Source of the DNA: Rhodovastum atsumiense | GTDB taxonomy: Bacteria > Pseudomonadota > Alphaproteobacteria > Acetobacterales > Acetobacteraceae | Assembly (NCBI RefSeq): GCF_937425535.1 | Contig: NZ_OW485603.1 | Location: 62,001-126,000 of the forward strand | Direction: 5' to 3' | Length of the DNA stretch: 64,000 nt | Shown: positions 26,165-34,226 of the stretch, piece by piece | Position numbering within the stretch: position 1 is the stretch's first letter | Layout: each line of letters opens with the position of its first letter | The notes under the pieces: model-generated | The model's input: only the letters and a program-made list of their open reading frames with translations | Database searches by the model: none | What the model was told of the DNA's origin: nothing | Made by a program: the position numbers and the translations under genes

Positions 26165-27328
26165 ATGATGAACGAGGGAGACGTTCTGCTCCGACACGAC
26201 GAGGGCAGAGGCGTCCGTGCCGAAAACGGAGCCTTCGCTCTGCAATGCGACGAAGCGCGACCTGACCCCGCCTGGGACGCATTCATTGGAAGCACACCCG
26301 GCGGCGACCTGACCCAGACGACAGCATGGGCGACAGCGCGACAGCAGATCGGCGTGAAAGCCTATTGCGTGCAGATGCGCAATGCCCAGGGGCGCCTGAT
26401 CGGGGGGTGTATAATCCAGGCACGACGCCTCGCGCCGGGCATGTGGGTCGGCATTGTGCCGCGCGGGCCGGTGCTCGCCACCAGCGAACCGGGCGCAGCG
26501 CATGCGCTCCTGCAAGCCATACGCAGGGAGGCACGCCAACGTGGCATCGGCGTGCTGGTGGTGCAGCCGCCCGAGGCCGCGGGTCTCGTCGAAGCAAAAA
26601 TAGTCGCGGAGGGCTACCGCCCCGGATGCCCGAGCATCGCGCCGGAGGCGACACTCCGCCTGGACCTGCGGCGCAGCGACGCGGACCTGCTCGAGGGAAT
26701 GTCCGCGATGCGACGACGCAATATCAGGAAGGCGTTGCGTACCGGCTTTGCAATTGCCCCTGAAAAGGACGTGGACCTATTCCACCGGCTGCACGTCGCG
26801 ACCGCTAGGCGCCAGGAGTTCCGGCCCGTCACGCTGCAGGACCTGCATGCACAGGCCGATGCGCTGGGACCGCTGGGGTTGTGCACGGCCCTGATCGCTC
26901 GTCAAGGCGGCGAACCGATTGCAGGCCTCTGGCTGACCCGGTTTCGCGGCACGGTCACGTTCAAGCTCGCCGGATGGGACGCAAATGCCGCCGCCCGGAC
27001 CAACGTCAATGAAGCCTTGCAGTGGCAGGCCATACAGTGGGCGCGCGCGCAAGGGGCGGACACTTACGATTTCGGCGGCTTCGACCGCAGATATGCGGAA
27101 CGCATACTGCGGCAAGAGCCGCTCGGAGAGAAATTCACCCAAACGCACAGCAATTTTAAGCTGCAATTCGGCGGCCAGTTGATTCTGCTGCCGCGCGCGC
27201 GGTTTTCGGCGACATGGCCCGCCGTCCAGCCGCTGCTCGGTCCGATTGGCGAGCACCTGCTTGCGGGCGCCTGGGCAAGACGACTTGCACACCGCATCCG
27301 GACCGCCAGCAGCACAGCCGTCCTGTAG
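26165..27328 (+). CDS. FemAB-family (FemX-like) aminoacyl/acyl transferase (387 aa)
   Basis: The product has tandem GNAT-like domains as in peptidoglycan-bridge FemX/FemAB enzymes. Landmarks are LTQTTAWATARQQIGVKAYCVQ near the start, LLEGMSAMRRRNIRKALRTGF at about residues 175-200, and a C-terminal DTYDFGGFDR...GEKFTQTHSNFKLQFGGQ, which is diagnostic of the family. Relatives outside Gram-positives occur in polysaccharide loci, where they may attach amino acids to sugars or lipids. It lies 10 bp before a methyltransferase gene, so the two are probably co-transcribed. MM at the start leaves a one-codon ambiguity. Confidence 0.85.
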   Translation: MMNEGDVLLRHDEGRGVRAENGAFALQCDEARPDPAWDAFIGSTPGGDLTQTTAWATARQQIGVKAYCVQMRNAQGRLIGGCIIQARRLAPGMWVGIVPRGPVLATSEPGAAHALLQAIRREARQRGIGVLVVQPPEAAGLVEAKIVAEGYRPGCPSIAPEATLRLDLRRSDADLLEGMSAMRRRNIRKALRTGFAIAPEKDVDLFHRLHVATARRQEFRPVTLQDLHAQADALGPLGLCTALIARQGGEPIAGLWLTRFRGTVTFKLAGWDANAAARTNVNEALQWQAIQWARAQGADTYDFGGFDRRYAERILRQEPLGEKFTQTHSNFKLQFGGQLILLPRARFSATWPAVQPLLGPIGEHLLAGAWARRLAHRIRTASSTAVL

Positions 27329-27338
27329 GAGAGAGGAA

Positions 27339-28001
27339 ATGCCGATCTTCCGCCGCTTCATCCGGCCAACCTACCTCTACCTGTGCTACCTCGCGTCACG
27401 CGTCGAGGATTCCAGGCTGGGCATCACGACGACCGACGAGTCCGTGGCACGCGCCCTCGGCCGGACGACAAGCGATTTCCGCTTGATCAACCGTGCCACC
27501 GGATACCTGTCGATGCGGCGGATCCTGCGGCGCCTCAAGGCTGGTTCAGAGGATGTGCTGCTCGATTACGGATGCGGGGCCGGGCGGGTGATCTGCGTCG
27601 CAGCGCGCCATGGAGTTCGCCGGGCAATTGGGGTGGACATCGACCCGGCGTTCTGCGCCATCGCCGAGCGGAACGTGGCATCCCTGAAAGGGGTGGCCGT
27701 GAGGCCGGAGGTGATCGAGGCGGATGCGGGACAGTTGGCTGTGCCCGACGAGACGACGATCGTGTTCATGTACAATCCGTTCGGAAGCAATACGTTGCGG
27801 CAAGCCCTAACGAACATCCAGGAATCCGTCGCGCGGAGGCCTCGTCGCGTTCGCCTCGCTTATGGCAACCCGGTCCATGCGGACCTCGTCGGATCCTTCA
27901 GCGGGTTCCGCGAAATCGATCGGCTCTGGATGTCGTGGCGCCCCGGCGAGGCGTGGCTGCGGACACAGACCTTCATCATCTATGCCGTGGATCCGCCCTG
28001 A
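27339..28001 (+). CDS. Class I SAM-dependent methyltransferase (220 aa)
   Basis: The ATG at 27339 follows a strong ribosome-binding site (AGGAGAGAGGAA). Motif I is DVLLDYGCGAGRVICVAA at about residues 68-85, motif II is AIGVDIDPAFCAIAERN, and an acidic loop with EADAGQLAVPDETTIVFMYNPFG gives the N-P-F-G catalytic-type region. Length is normal. The acceptor is unknown. Its position after the FemAB-like gene suggests modification of a cell-surface sugar or peptide. Confidence 0.85.
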   Translation: MPIFRRFIRPTYLYLCYLASRVEDSRLGITTTDESVARALGRTTSDFRLINRATGYLSMRRILRRLKAGSEDVLLDYGCGAGRVICVAARHGVRRAIGVDIDPAFCAIAERNVASLKGVAVRPEVIEADAGQLAVPDETTIVFMYNPFGSNTLRQALTNIQESVARRPRRVRLAYGNPVHADLVGSFSGFREIDRLWMSWRPGEAWLRTQTFIIYAVDPP

Positions 28002-28112
28002 GCGGAGACGATGCCGTGTCATACCGACCTGCTGATGAACTGATTTTTTGATGCAGGGGGTGCGTCAGGGGGGTGATGCTGCTTGCTCCGGTCATGAGGG
28101 AGGCCCCGGTGG

Positions 28113-28258
28113 TAATACCAGCCGCCCAAAGTGTTGACTCTTATGTGAGTTTTTGAATTGGCGTTGGTTTGGTTCACTCTGGTCGTAGGATCGAACGACG
28201 GGAGGGGGCATGGGCCGGGCGGTGACGATCACGCGGCGGGAGTTCAATGCGGCTGACC
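28113..28258 (+). mobile_element. 5' fragment of a third IS630-family element
   Basis: After the dinucleotide TA at 28113-28114 comes ATACCAGCCGCCCAAAGTG, an IS630-type end. An ATG at 28210 then opens an OrfA N-terminus (MGRAVTITRREFNAAD). The coding sequence is cut at 28259 by an IS6 end. Nothing that looks like the remainder of this IS630 was found beyond the mosaic at 36784, so the rest is probably deleted. Confidence 0.65.
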
Positions 28259-28406
28259 GGTTCTGTTGCAAACTCGGTGAACAGGTCGAGCGCTTCCTTG
28301 GACGAACTGAGATTCAGGCGGCGATGTCGAACAAGCTGGCGATGAAGGCAGCCTGGGCCTTCATGTCCCGACCGTCGATCCTGCGAACCTGCCCTTTCCT
28401 CATCAT
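28259..28406 (-). pseudogene. 3' fragment of an IS6-family transposase gene
   Basis: Read on the minus strand this encodes the last 30 residues of an IS6 transposase (MMRKGQVRRIDGRDMKAQAA, ending SLFDIAA with the TGA at 28314-28316), nearly identical to the intact copy ending at 4455. The terminal inverted repeat GGTTCTGTTGCAAA is at 28259-28272. The gene is cut at 28407, exactly where an IS256 inverted repeat begins. The 5' part of an equally oriented IS6 gene is at 36359-36783, so these may be two ends of one copy. Confidence 0.8.
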
Positions 28407-28579
28407 GAGACTGTCGGAAATTTCGTGTTCGGGATGACATGATGGGAAGGAAGGAGAATCCCTCATGGCCCGACGCAAGGAGCCGCGCATTCCGGACGCG
28501 GTGCTCGACCAACTGCTGGCGGGAACTGACCCGAAGACAGCCTTTGACCCGAAAGGCCTGCTGGACGAGCTGAAGAAGG
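28407..28579 (+). mobile_element. 5' fragment of an IS256-family element
   Basis: The terminal sequence GAGACTGTCGGAAATTTCG at 28407 is IS256-like. It is followed by AAGGAG and an ATG at 28465 that opens a transposase N-terminus (MARRKEPRIPDAVLDQLLAG, then TDPKTAFDPKGLLDELKK). At 28580 an IS66 terminus (GTAAGCG) interrupts it. The frame runs on into IS66 DNA and stops at 28605. This copy is distinct from the IS256 element at 23869-25095. Confidence 0.75.
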
Positions 28580-29209
28580 GTAAGCGCCCGGCCTGCCCCG
28601 TGTAGCGGTGTGTAGCGGGACGCCGGTAGCTGCGGCTCCTGGGAGCTCCTTCTGTAGCTCCATAAGGAGGGCGTGGTGGCCGAAGTGGAGATCGTGGCGC
28701 GCGTGGAGCGGCGCCGGAAGTGGACGGAGGCCGAGAAGGCGGCGCTACTGGCCGAGGTGGAGGCGGAGGGCGGCCGTGTCTCGGTGGTAGCGCGACGACA
28801 TCGGGTTTCGGAGAGCGTTCTCTACGCCTGGCGGGCGGCGCGCAAGGCCGTGGCGACGGCGTCCGCGGAAGGAGGCGGGGCGCCGCTTGCGTTCGTGCCG
28901 GTTGGGGTTGTCGGTCGAGCCGACGATGGTGGTCCGGCTTTGCTGGCGGCCCCGCAAGCCGCCCGGCCTGACCGGCCTGCGCAGCACGTGGCGCCGGAGC
29001 GTGTCGGCATGATCGAAGTGGAGTTGCCGGGGGGTGCGCGTCTGCGGATGGACGCGTTCGTCAACGAGAAGGCGCTGCGCCGGGTGTTGCAAGCGCTCAA
29101 GGGGGTGGCGTGATCAGCCTCGCGCCGGGGACCAAGGTGTACTTGGGGTCACGCCATAGGACGGGCCTCGACTTTGGCCATTTCCGGTGGAGCAGAGCTG
29201 AGGACCGCC
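28580..29209 (+). mobile_element. Left part of an IS66-family element
   Basis: The left terminus GTAAGCGCCCGGCCTGCC starts at 28580 and has the GTAAGCG head typical of IS66. tnpA and the beginning of tnpB follow. The tnpB reading frame loses similarity after about 29150, and 29150-29209 is unassigned. At 29210 a GTAACC terminus in the opposite orientation begins. The left part and the + oriented right part at 35345-36358 could belong to one original IS66 that was later rearranged around the RIT element. Confidence 0.7.
28673..29113 (+). CDS. tnpA: IS66 TnpA (OrfA) accessory protein (146 aa)
   Basis: This is the small IS66 protein with an N-terminal helix-turn-helix (RRKWTEAEKAALLAEVEAEGG, VSVVARRHRVSESVLYAWR) and a less conserved C-terminus ending IEVELPGGARLRMDAFVNEK, ALRRVLQALKGVA. 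TnpA and TnpB are required with the TnpC transposase for IS66 movement. Start GTG 28673 follows AAGGAGG. The stop overlaps the tnpB GTG by four bases. The gene itself appears complete, but its element has been broken up. Confidence 0.88.
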   Translation: MVAEVEIVARVERRRKWTEAEKAALLAEVEAEGGRVSVVARRHRVSESVLYAWRAARKAVATASAEGGGAPLAFVPVGVVGRADDGGPALLAAPQAARPDRPAQHVAPERVGMIEVELPGGARLRMDAFVNEKALRRVLQALKGVA

Positions 29210-29331
29210 GTAACCATTGCGACTTGATCACCTGGTGCTGTCACGCGCGCGCGGCGAGACTGGCGGGGGTGCGGACGATGATTGGAGACGCAGCAGGTGG
29301 CGGAGTGCTGGTGCAGCCGCGCGGCTGCTGA
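29110..29331 (+). pseudogene. tnpB: IS66 TnpB, truncated after its first ~15 codons
   Basis: The start MISLAPGTKVYLGSR matches the N-terminus of IS66 TnpB (Orf2), which normally has about 115 residues. After roughly 29150 similarity is lost. From 29210 onward the frame runs through the inverted IS66 right end, so the remaining residues are not TnpB. Confidence 0.65.
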
Positions 29332-29371
29332 GGTGAGGGTGCGGCGGCTGCGTGCTCCGCACGCCCGGTGG

Positions 29372-30004
29372 TCAGCGGCCGTAGCGGGTGGGCGCCCAGA
29401 ATTCGCGCATGGCGACGACGGCGGACGGGATGTTGCGATGGGCGTCGAAGCGGGCCAGCTCGGTCAGTGGTCCCGGGGGCGGGGCCCCCGGGACCCGGCG
29501 GCCGTCGGGGTCTGTGCAGTGGGCGAGGATAGGGATCAGCCAGAGATGGGCCTGCCGGCGTGCGGGCAACAGGGGGCGCCAGTATTTCGGATTGAGCTGG
29601 ATGGCGGCGTGGAAGCCGCGGCACCAGGGCCCGACATCAACCGCACCCGATTCGCTGCGGTCGAACCGCGGCGTGAACTGGTCCGGCGTCTCGCTCAGCG
29701 TGGCGGCCAGCGCATTGTGATATTTGGCGACAGCGGCGATGGCGGCGAACTCCGGCGTGTCGCCGTGGCAATACGCGTCCTTGCTGACGCCGAGCAGCGG
29801 GCAGATCCAACCGAGCGGTTCATAGGTAACCGGGCCGACGACGATGGCGGTGAGAAAGCCGTCGAGCATGGCCAGGCCGTCGGCGATGGGGGTTCGCGGA
29901 CGGGGTGTACGGAGCCAGCGGTCGAGTTCGTCGAGCGGCATGGGCGGACGAGCCACGCTGGCTGCGGCCGATGACGGCACTGGCTTGGTCGATCGGCGCG
30001 TCAT
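29372..30004 (-). CDS. YecA/UPF0149-family protein, copy 1 (210 aa)
   Basis: A UPF0149-like domain is recognisable from ADGLAMLDGFLTAIVVGPVT, followed by YEPLGWICPLLG and the C-terminal block PGPLTELARFDAHRNIPSAV. The role is unknown. Genes of this kind occur as passengers at the 3' end of some IS66-family elements. The start ATG overlaps the stop of the TnpC fragment (TCATG arrangement), so it was translated together with the transposase in the parental IS. It is identical in protein sequence to copy 2 at 35564-36196. Confidence 0.8.
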   Translation of the reverse strand: MTRRSTKPVPSSAAASVARPPMPLDELDRWLRTPRPRTPIADGLAMLDGFLTAIVVGPVTYEPLGWICPLLGVSKDAYCHGDTPEFAAIAAVAKYHNALAATLSETPDQFTPRFDRSESGAVDVGPWCRGFHAAIQLNPKYWRPLLPARRQAHLWLIPILAHCTDPDGRRVPGAPPPGPLTELARFDAHRNIPSAVVAMREFWAPTRYGR

Positions 30005-30223
30005 GCTGCTTCCTGCAACGACTGAGGCATGCGGGCGGCCTTCCAGTTCCAGGCCAGCAACTCGTGCAGCTGATGGCTCTTGGTGCGGCCGGAGACGATG
30101 CGCGCCAGCACGTCGGTCAACCAGGTCAGCGGATCGACGTCATTCAGCCGGCACGTATTCAGCAGCGACGTCAGGATCGCCCAGGTGCGTCCGCCACGTT
30201 CCGATCCGGCGAACAGCGAACTG
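30001..30223 (-). pseudogene. tnpC: IS66 TnpC transposase, C-terminal fragment, copy 1
   Basis: The residues SSLFAGSERGGRTWAILTSL, then LNTCRLNDVDPLTWLTDVLA and HELLAWNWKAARMPQ match the C-terminal IS66 domain. The catalytic DDE core is absent. Similarity begins exactly at the outer arm of the palindromic site at 30224, indicating that the RIT element end (or a rearrangement at it) cut the gene. Confidence 0.85.
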
Positions 30224-30255
30224 TGCCTGCTATGCAAATCTCTGCATAGCCGGCA
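30224..30255. other. Left crossover-like site of RIT element (13-6-13 palindrome)
   Basis: The outer arm is TGCCTGCTATGCA, the spacer is AATCTC, and the inner arm is TGCATAGCCGGCA (one mismatch to a perfect palindrome). The geometry of 13-bp arms around a 6-bp spacer is that of a core site for a tyrosine recombinase. It lies precisely at the junction with the IS66 arm. Its role as an attachment site is an inference from structure and from the three adjacent recombinase genes. Confidence 0.65.
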
Positions 30256-30403
30256 CTATGTACAGCCGCGGATTATGCGCAGTCCCGCTTGGCGGGGCTG
30301 CACGGAGCAAGCTCTGCTAAGCTCGTTGGCGAGGTGTCCTGCCAAGAGCTCTGCATAGTTCTACCGTCGCCACTTGCGGGCATTCCGCTCGTGGGAGACG
30401 GAC

Positions 30404-30461
30404 ATGAACGACGAGACTGCGGCGCCGGTCGCCCGGGCCGCGCTGATGAACAGCGTGTTCG
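30404..30461 (+). pseudogene. ritA: Detached 5' end of ritA (first 19 codons)
   Basis: The ATG at 30404, preceded by GGGAGACGGAC, encodes MNDETAAPVARAALMNSVF and stops being native at 30461. The last eight bases (CGTGTTCG) are repeated at 32058-32065 on the far side of an IS1595 element. Joining base 30461 to 32066 keeps the codon phase and gives the continuous sequence MNSVFGPYVAQYCCYL. The ancestral RitA would be 418 residues. Confidence 0.85.
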
Positions 30462-30554
30462 CGGTATCATGTAGCAAGCGCCACTGCTGGCCGGTTCGGG
30501 TTCTGAGATCGGCCATCTACCCTCGTTCCACTGGAATTCAGGAGGAGGGCGACG

Positions 30555-30980
30555 GTGGCCGAGCAGCAAGTCATCCGTATATTGCGTGACAAGCGATCCG
30601 AGTTGGCCGGGCTGGTGAAAGACCTGGAGCAGCAGCTGGGCGAGCGCCGCGCCGCCTTGACGCACCTGGACGCGACCATGCGGCTGTTCGATCCGGAGAT
30701 CCGACCCGAGGGGATCGGTCCTCGACCGCGGCGACGTTGCAACGCCTGGTTCCGTCCTGGTGAAAGCCTTCGGCTGATCTACGACGTGTTGCGCGATGCG
30801 CCACGGCCAATGACGACACGCGAAATCGGCGAACGAATGATGGATCTGAAAAGCATCCCGGTCAGCGACGACCGCCAGCGCGCGTTGATCCAGAAGACTG
30901 TGTTGGCGTCACTGAATCGCGCCAAGGAGACGATCGAGCGGGTCGAGACCGCGGGCGTGGTCGGATGGCGGGTGCGTTAG
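30555..30980 (+). CDS. IS1595 passenger: coiled-coil plus winged-helix-like hypothetical (141 aa)
   Basis: No named family is certain. The N-terminal 45 residues form a predicted coiled coil (VIRILRDKRSELAGLVKDLEQQ). A basic linker follows, and then a winged-helix-like domain (about residues 70-141) with ESLRLIYDVLRDAPRPMTTREI and a C-terminal VETAGVVGWRVR strand. Similar proteins occur often on alphaproteobacterial mobile DNA. It lies inside the IS1595 inverted repeats and is therefore part of the IS, perhaps as a regulator. An AGGAGGGCGAC ribosome-binding site precedes GTG 30555. Confidence 0.6.
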   Translation: MAEQQVIRILRDKRSELAGLVKDLEQQLGERRAALTHLDATMRLFDPEIRPEGIGPRPRRRCNAWFRPGESLRLIYDVLRDAPRPMTTREIGERMMDLKSIPVSDDRQRALIQKTVLASLNRAKETIERVETAGVVGWRVR

Positions 30981-31960
30981 GCCACATGGGCACGCTGCCA
31001 GTAACCGCAGAAGTCCACCGACGGTCGGCAGCGCAAAGCCAGGCGGACCACCCCATGCACCTGCTCGCCGTTACTGACGCGCCTTGCGTCTTCCCGCCAG
31101 GCGGCTTCCTGGGCATAGCGGAGGAGATACGGTCCGGCGATGTGGTGGTGGTGCCCCAGCTCGCTGCGGCGCAGGCGGGAGAAGTAGGATTCCGCGCCGT
31201 TGGTGCAGGCACCGTCGATGCTGTAGCCTTCCTGATGGTTGATCCGCCGCATCGGAAACCTCGCGTGCAGCTTGTTCCAGGCCGCGCTTTCATCGGCATG
31301 CAGCACGGTCGCCTTGGCGATCCGCTGGGGAATGAGCGGCAGTGCGGCATCTTCGGTCGGCACCACCTGCACCAGCGTGGGACCACCGCGTTCGCGCATG
31401 ACCACGACGACCTGGCGCTTGCCGGACTGGTTTTTGACCAGTCGCCGGTCGACGCGATCGGTCGCCAGGTTCTTCGGCCGGACGTGGCCACCGAAGTAGG
31501 CGCCGTCGAGTTCGACCTCACGTCCCGCGCCGCCGATGCGCACCGCTTTCGTGCCGGATGCCATAGCCTCACGCATTTTATGCGCCAGCACGAATGCCGT
31601 TTTATATTGGACGTCGAGCTCACGGGAGAGCGCGAGCATGCTCTTGCCTTTGACCTCGTTGCAGAAGGCGACCACGCTGAGCAGGTAGGTGCGCAGCGGC
31701 AATTTGTGATGGGCGAACAACGTGCCCGAGGTGATCGAGAAATCGGCGTGGCAAGCTTTACAACGCCAGCGCGGCCGATCCGGTGATCTTGGGCAGGCAT
31801 AGCAGACCATGCAGCCGCAGCCGGGACAGACCGGCTTGCCATCGGTCTCAGGCCAGCGCAGGCGCAAGAACACGTTCACCACGCCGCTCTCCGACATGCG
31901 CATGACCTTCGCCGCGCTGAGTGAGCGTGCCGCTGCGGAAAGCAGGAAATGTTGCGCCAT
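30977..31960 (-). CDS. IS1595-family transposase (327 aa)
   Basis: An N-terminal zinc-ribbon is visible (VCPGCGCMVCYACPRS, RWRCKACHADFSITSGTLF), followed by the ISXO2-like DDE-type domain: VELDGAYFGGHVRPKN with the first aspartate, TVLHADESAAWNKL with the second, and the third position near ACTNGAESYFSRLRR. Start ATG 31960 (MAQHFLLSAAARSLSAAKV) is preferred. An upstream in-frame ATG at 32032 would be possible within the IS. It is intact. Confidence 0.92.
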   Translation of the reverse strand: MAQHFLLSAAARSLSAAKVMRMSESGVVNVFLRLRWPETDGKPVCPGCGCMVCYACPRSPDRPRWRCKACHADFSITSGTLFAHHKLPLRTYLLSVVAFCNEVKGKSMLALSRELDVQYKTAFVLAHKMREAMASGTKAVRIGGAGREVELDGAYFGGHVRPKNLATDRVDRRLVKNQSGKRQVVVVMRERGGPTLVQVVPTEDAALPLIPQRIAKATVLHADESAAWNKLHARFPMRRINHQEGYSIDGACTNGAESYFSRLRRSELGHHHHIAGPYLLRYAQEAAWREDARRVSNGEQVHGVVRLALRCRPSVDFCGYWQRAHVA

Positions 31961-32058
31961 GCCGACCCGTTGCACGAAACTCCGTGCGCCCATCTTGCCA
32001 GAGAGGGGCGCCGAGTACAAGCCCGATTTCACCAGTGGCGCATGCTACATAATGGCGC

Positions 32059-33264
32059 GTGTTCGGGCCGTATGTGGCACAGTATTGCTGCTATCTGCGC
32101 GACAGGCGCTACGCCACGCACACCCGGCACATTTACCTGGGCTGTGTCGCGCACTTCGCCCGCTGGCTTGCTGCCGAGGGGCTCGGCTTGGAGGACGCTG
32201 ACGAGCAAGCAGGGCGGCGCTTTGTCAGCACTCACCTGCCGCACTGCGACTGCCCGTCGCCCGTCAGGCGCACGCCGCATGAGGTCAGGGCCGCCCTGGC
32301 CCACCTGCACCGGGTGCTCAGGGGCTGCGGCGCGCTCGCGGCGCCGCAGCCCGGCGAAATCGGACCCATCGCGTCGGAACTGGCTGCGTTCGACCGTTAC
32401 ATGAGCGCAGTGCGCGGTCTCGCTGCCAGTACGCGCCGTCAGCGCGTCCGCATCGTCGGCGCGTTCCTGACCGGGCGTTTTGGGAACCGCCCGCTCGCAC
32501 TTGCGGATCTCACCACGGCTGAGCTGAGTCGCTTCGTGCTGGGCAGCGGCGATGGCAGCAGGCGGAGTGCCGGAACCATGCAGCTGATGACTGACGCTTT
32601 GCGCTGTTATCTTCGGTTCCGCAGCCTTGCCGGCGATCCGGTTGGCGCGCTGGCGAAGACCATTCCCACCGCGGCGCACTGGCGCCTGGCCAGCTTGCCG
32701 GAGGTGCTCTCGCCGGCGGAGATCGATCAGCTCCTCGGCTCCTTCGGTGAGGCCATTCCCTCGCGCAAGCGGGCCTACGCCATGGTGCGTTGCCTGACTG
32801 ACCTCGGCCTGCGCGCAGCCGAGGTCGCCCGATTGCAGCTGGATGACCTGGACTGGCAGGCAGGTACACTGCGCATCGCCCACGGCAAGTCCCGCCGTAC
32901 CGACCTGCTCCCGTTGCCAGTCGAGACAGGGCGAGCGATTGCCGACTATCTGCACGGCGAGAGACCGACGACGACGAACCGAGCCGTTTTCGTCCGCCAC
33001 GTCGCTCCCTACGACGAGCCGATCCGTACAGGCGTCGTGCAGAGGATCGTCCGGGAGGCATATCGCCGATGCGGTTGGACCCGTACGCGCGTTCACATCC
33101 TCCGCCACAGCGTGGCGAGCCGGCTGCTGCGGCAGGGCCTGCCACTCAAGGAGATCGCCGACGTCCTCAGACACCGCAGCCTCGACACGTCAGCAATTTA
33201 CGCCAAGGTCGATGACGTGCGGCTGACTGCGATAGCGCTGCCTTGGCCCGGGAGGACGGAATGA
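32059..33264 (+). CDS. ritA: RitA-type tyrosine recombinase, 5' end displaced by IS1595
   Basis: This is the first recombinase of a recombinase-in-trio element. The catalytic residues are visible: R in LTDLGLRAAEVARLQLDD, K in IAHGKSRRTDLLPL, H-x-x-R in VHILRHSVASRLL, H in VLRHRSLDTSAIY and the nucleophile Y in AIYAKVD. The first 19 native codons lie at 30404-30461. After the IS1595 insertion, the GTG within the duplicated CGTGTTCG offers a new start in the correct frame, so a slightly shortened protein (401 residues) may still be made. The stop overlaps ritB by four bases. Confidence 0.88.
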   Translation: MFGPYVAQYCCYLRDRRYATHTRHIYLGCVAHFARWLAAEGLGLEDADEQAGRRFVSTHLPHCDCPSPVRRTPHEVRAALAHLHRVLRGCGALAAPQPGEIGPIASELAAFDRYMSAVRGLAASTRRQRVRIVGAFLTGRFGNRPLALADLTTAELSRFVLGSGDGSRRSAGTMQLMTDALRCYLRFRSLAGDPVGALAKTIPTAAHWRLASLPEVLSPAEIDQLLGSFGEAIPSRKRAYAMVRCLTDLGLRAAEVARLQLDDLDWQAGTLRIAHGKSRRTDLLPLPVETGRAIADYLHGERPTTTNRAVFVRHVAPYDEPIRTGVVQRIVREAYRRCGWTRTRVHILRHSVASRLLRQGLPLKEIADVLRHRSLDTSAIYAKVDDVRLTAIALPWPGRTE

Positions 33265-34226
33265 CCCCGGCACTGTCTATGCTGTCCCTGGCTCAGGCCT
33301 ATTTGGATGAGCGGCGGCGCTTCGGATTCGTGCTCGCCACCTCGGGTGCGCATCTGCTGAACTTTGCCCGATTTGCCGATCGGACCGGGCACCGTGGCCC
33401 ACTCACCGTTCAACTCATGATGGACTGGGCACAGGGCGAGGCAAAGCGTGCCAACCCGGCCAACTGGGCGAGGCGTCTGGGGATCCTCCGCCCGTTTGCC
33501 AGGTATCGCGCGCTGGTCGAATCCGGCACGGAGGTCCCCTGTGCCGACGTCTTCAACCACAAGCGGCGACGACCCACGCCGCACATCTACACCGTCGCGG
33601 AGATTGCGGACCTACTGGCCGCGGCACGCCGGCTGCCGCCAACAGGGACGTTGCGCCCGCTTACCTATGAGACGTTCTTCGGCCTGGTTGCGGCTACCGG
33701 CCTGCGGCTTTCGGAGGCGCTGCGCCTGCGATGCGGTGACTTCGACGCCGATGGCGGTACGCTGACAATCAGGCAGACCAAATTCTGCAAGTCCCGTCTC
33801 GTGCCACTGCACCCCACGACCATCGCAGCAGTGTCCCAGTACCTCTTGGCACGCCAGCGCTTCATCTCGGCAGAGCCAAACGCGCCCTTATTCGTGTCGC
33901 TGTCAGGGACCGCGCTTGCCAAGAAAACCGTGCACTGCGTCTTCGCCCGGCTGCGCGCGGAGCTGGGCTGGGTCGCCCGCGGAACCCTGCCGATGCCGCG
34001 CATCCACGACCTGCGTCACAGCTTCGTCTGCCGCCGGGTGACACTGTGGCATGAGACCGGGGCCGACATCGACAACGCGATGCTGGCGCTCTCGACCTAT
34101 GTCGGTCATACCAAAGTCTCCGACACGTACTGGTATTTGACCGCCGTACCAGACCTGATGGCCGTGGCAGGAAAACGCTTCGAGATGTTCGCAGCGGCGG
34201 ACGCGGGGGAGGCCAAACATGGCTGA
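33261..34226 (+). CDS. ritB: RitB-type tyrosine recombinase (321 aa)
   Basis: This is the second member of the trio. ATG 33261 overlaps the ritA stop (ATGA). Catalytic positions are R in AATGLRLSEALRLRCGD, K in IRQTKFCKSRLVPLH, H-x-x-R in IHDLRHSFVCRRV, H/Y in YVGHTKVSDTYWYL. The core-binding SAM-like domain spans about residues 5-95. RIT elements carry three such genes, each from a different subfamily, in a fixed order. Overlapping starts imply coupled translation. Confidence 0.9.
   Translation: MTPALSMLSLAQAYLDERRRFGFVLATSGAHLLNFARFADRTGHRGPLTVQLMMDWAQGEAKRANPANWARRLGILRPFARYRALVESGTEVPCADVFNHKRRRPTPHIYTVAEIADLLAAARRLPPTGTLRPLTYETFFGLVAATGLRLSEALRLRCGDFDADGGTLTIRQTKFCKSRLVPLHPTTIAAVSQYLLARQRFISAEPNAPLFVSLSGTALAKKTVHCVFARLRAELGWVARGTLPMPRIHDLRHSFVCRRVTLWHETGADIDNAMLALSTYVGHTKVSDTYWYLTAVPDLMAVAGKRFEMFAAADAGEAKHG

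Larger units (their letters stand above)
29210..30285. repeat. Left arm of 1,076-bp inverted repeat
   Basis: This arm matches 35283-36358 in inverted orientation over its full length by eye. The encoded YecA-like proteins are identical. The only differences noticed are two single bases near the inner end and the six-base spacer AATCTC, which has the same orientation on the plus strand in both arms and is therefore inverted relative to the repeat. High identity suggests a recent event or ongoing gene conversion. Confidence 0.85.
30462..32057. mobile_element. IS1595-family element inserted in ritA, 8-bp target duplication
   Basis: The terminal inverted repeats read CGGTATCATGTAGCAAGCG (left) and CGCCATTATGTAGCATGCG (right end, complement). 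The sequence CGTGTTCG is directly repeated outside (30454-30461 and 32058-32065), the 8-bp duplication expected for IS1595. The 1,596-bp element carries a transposase on the minus strand and a passenger gene on the plus strand that converge and overlap by four bases. Confidence 0.9.
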
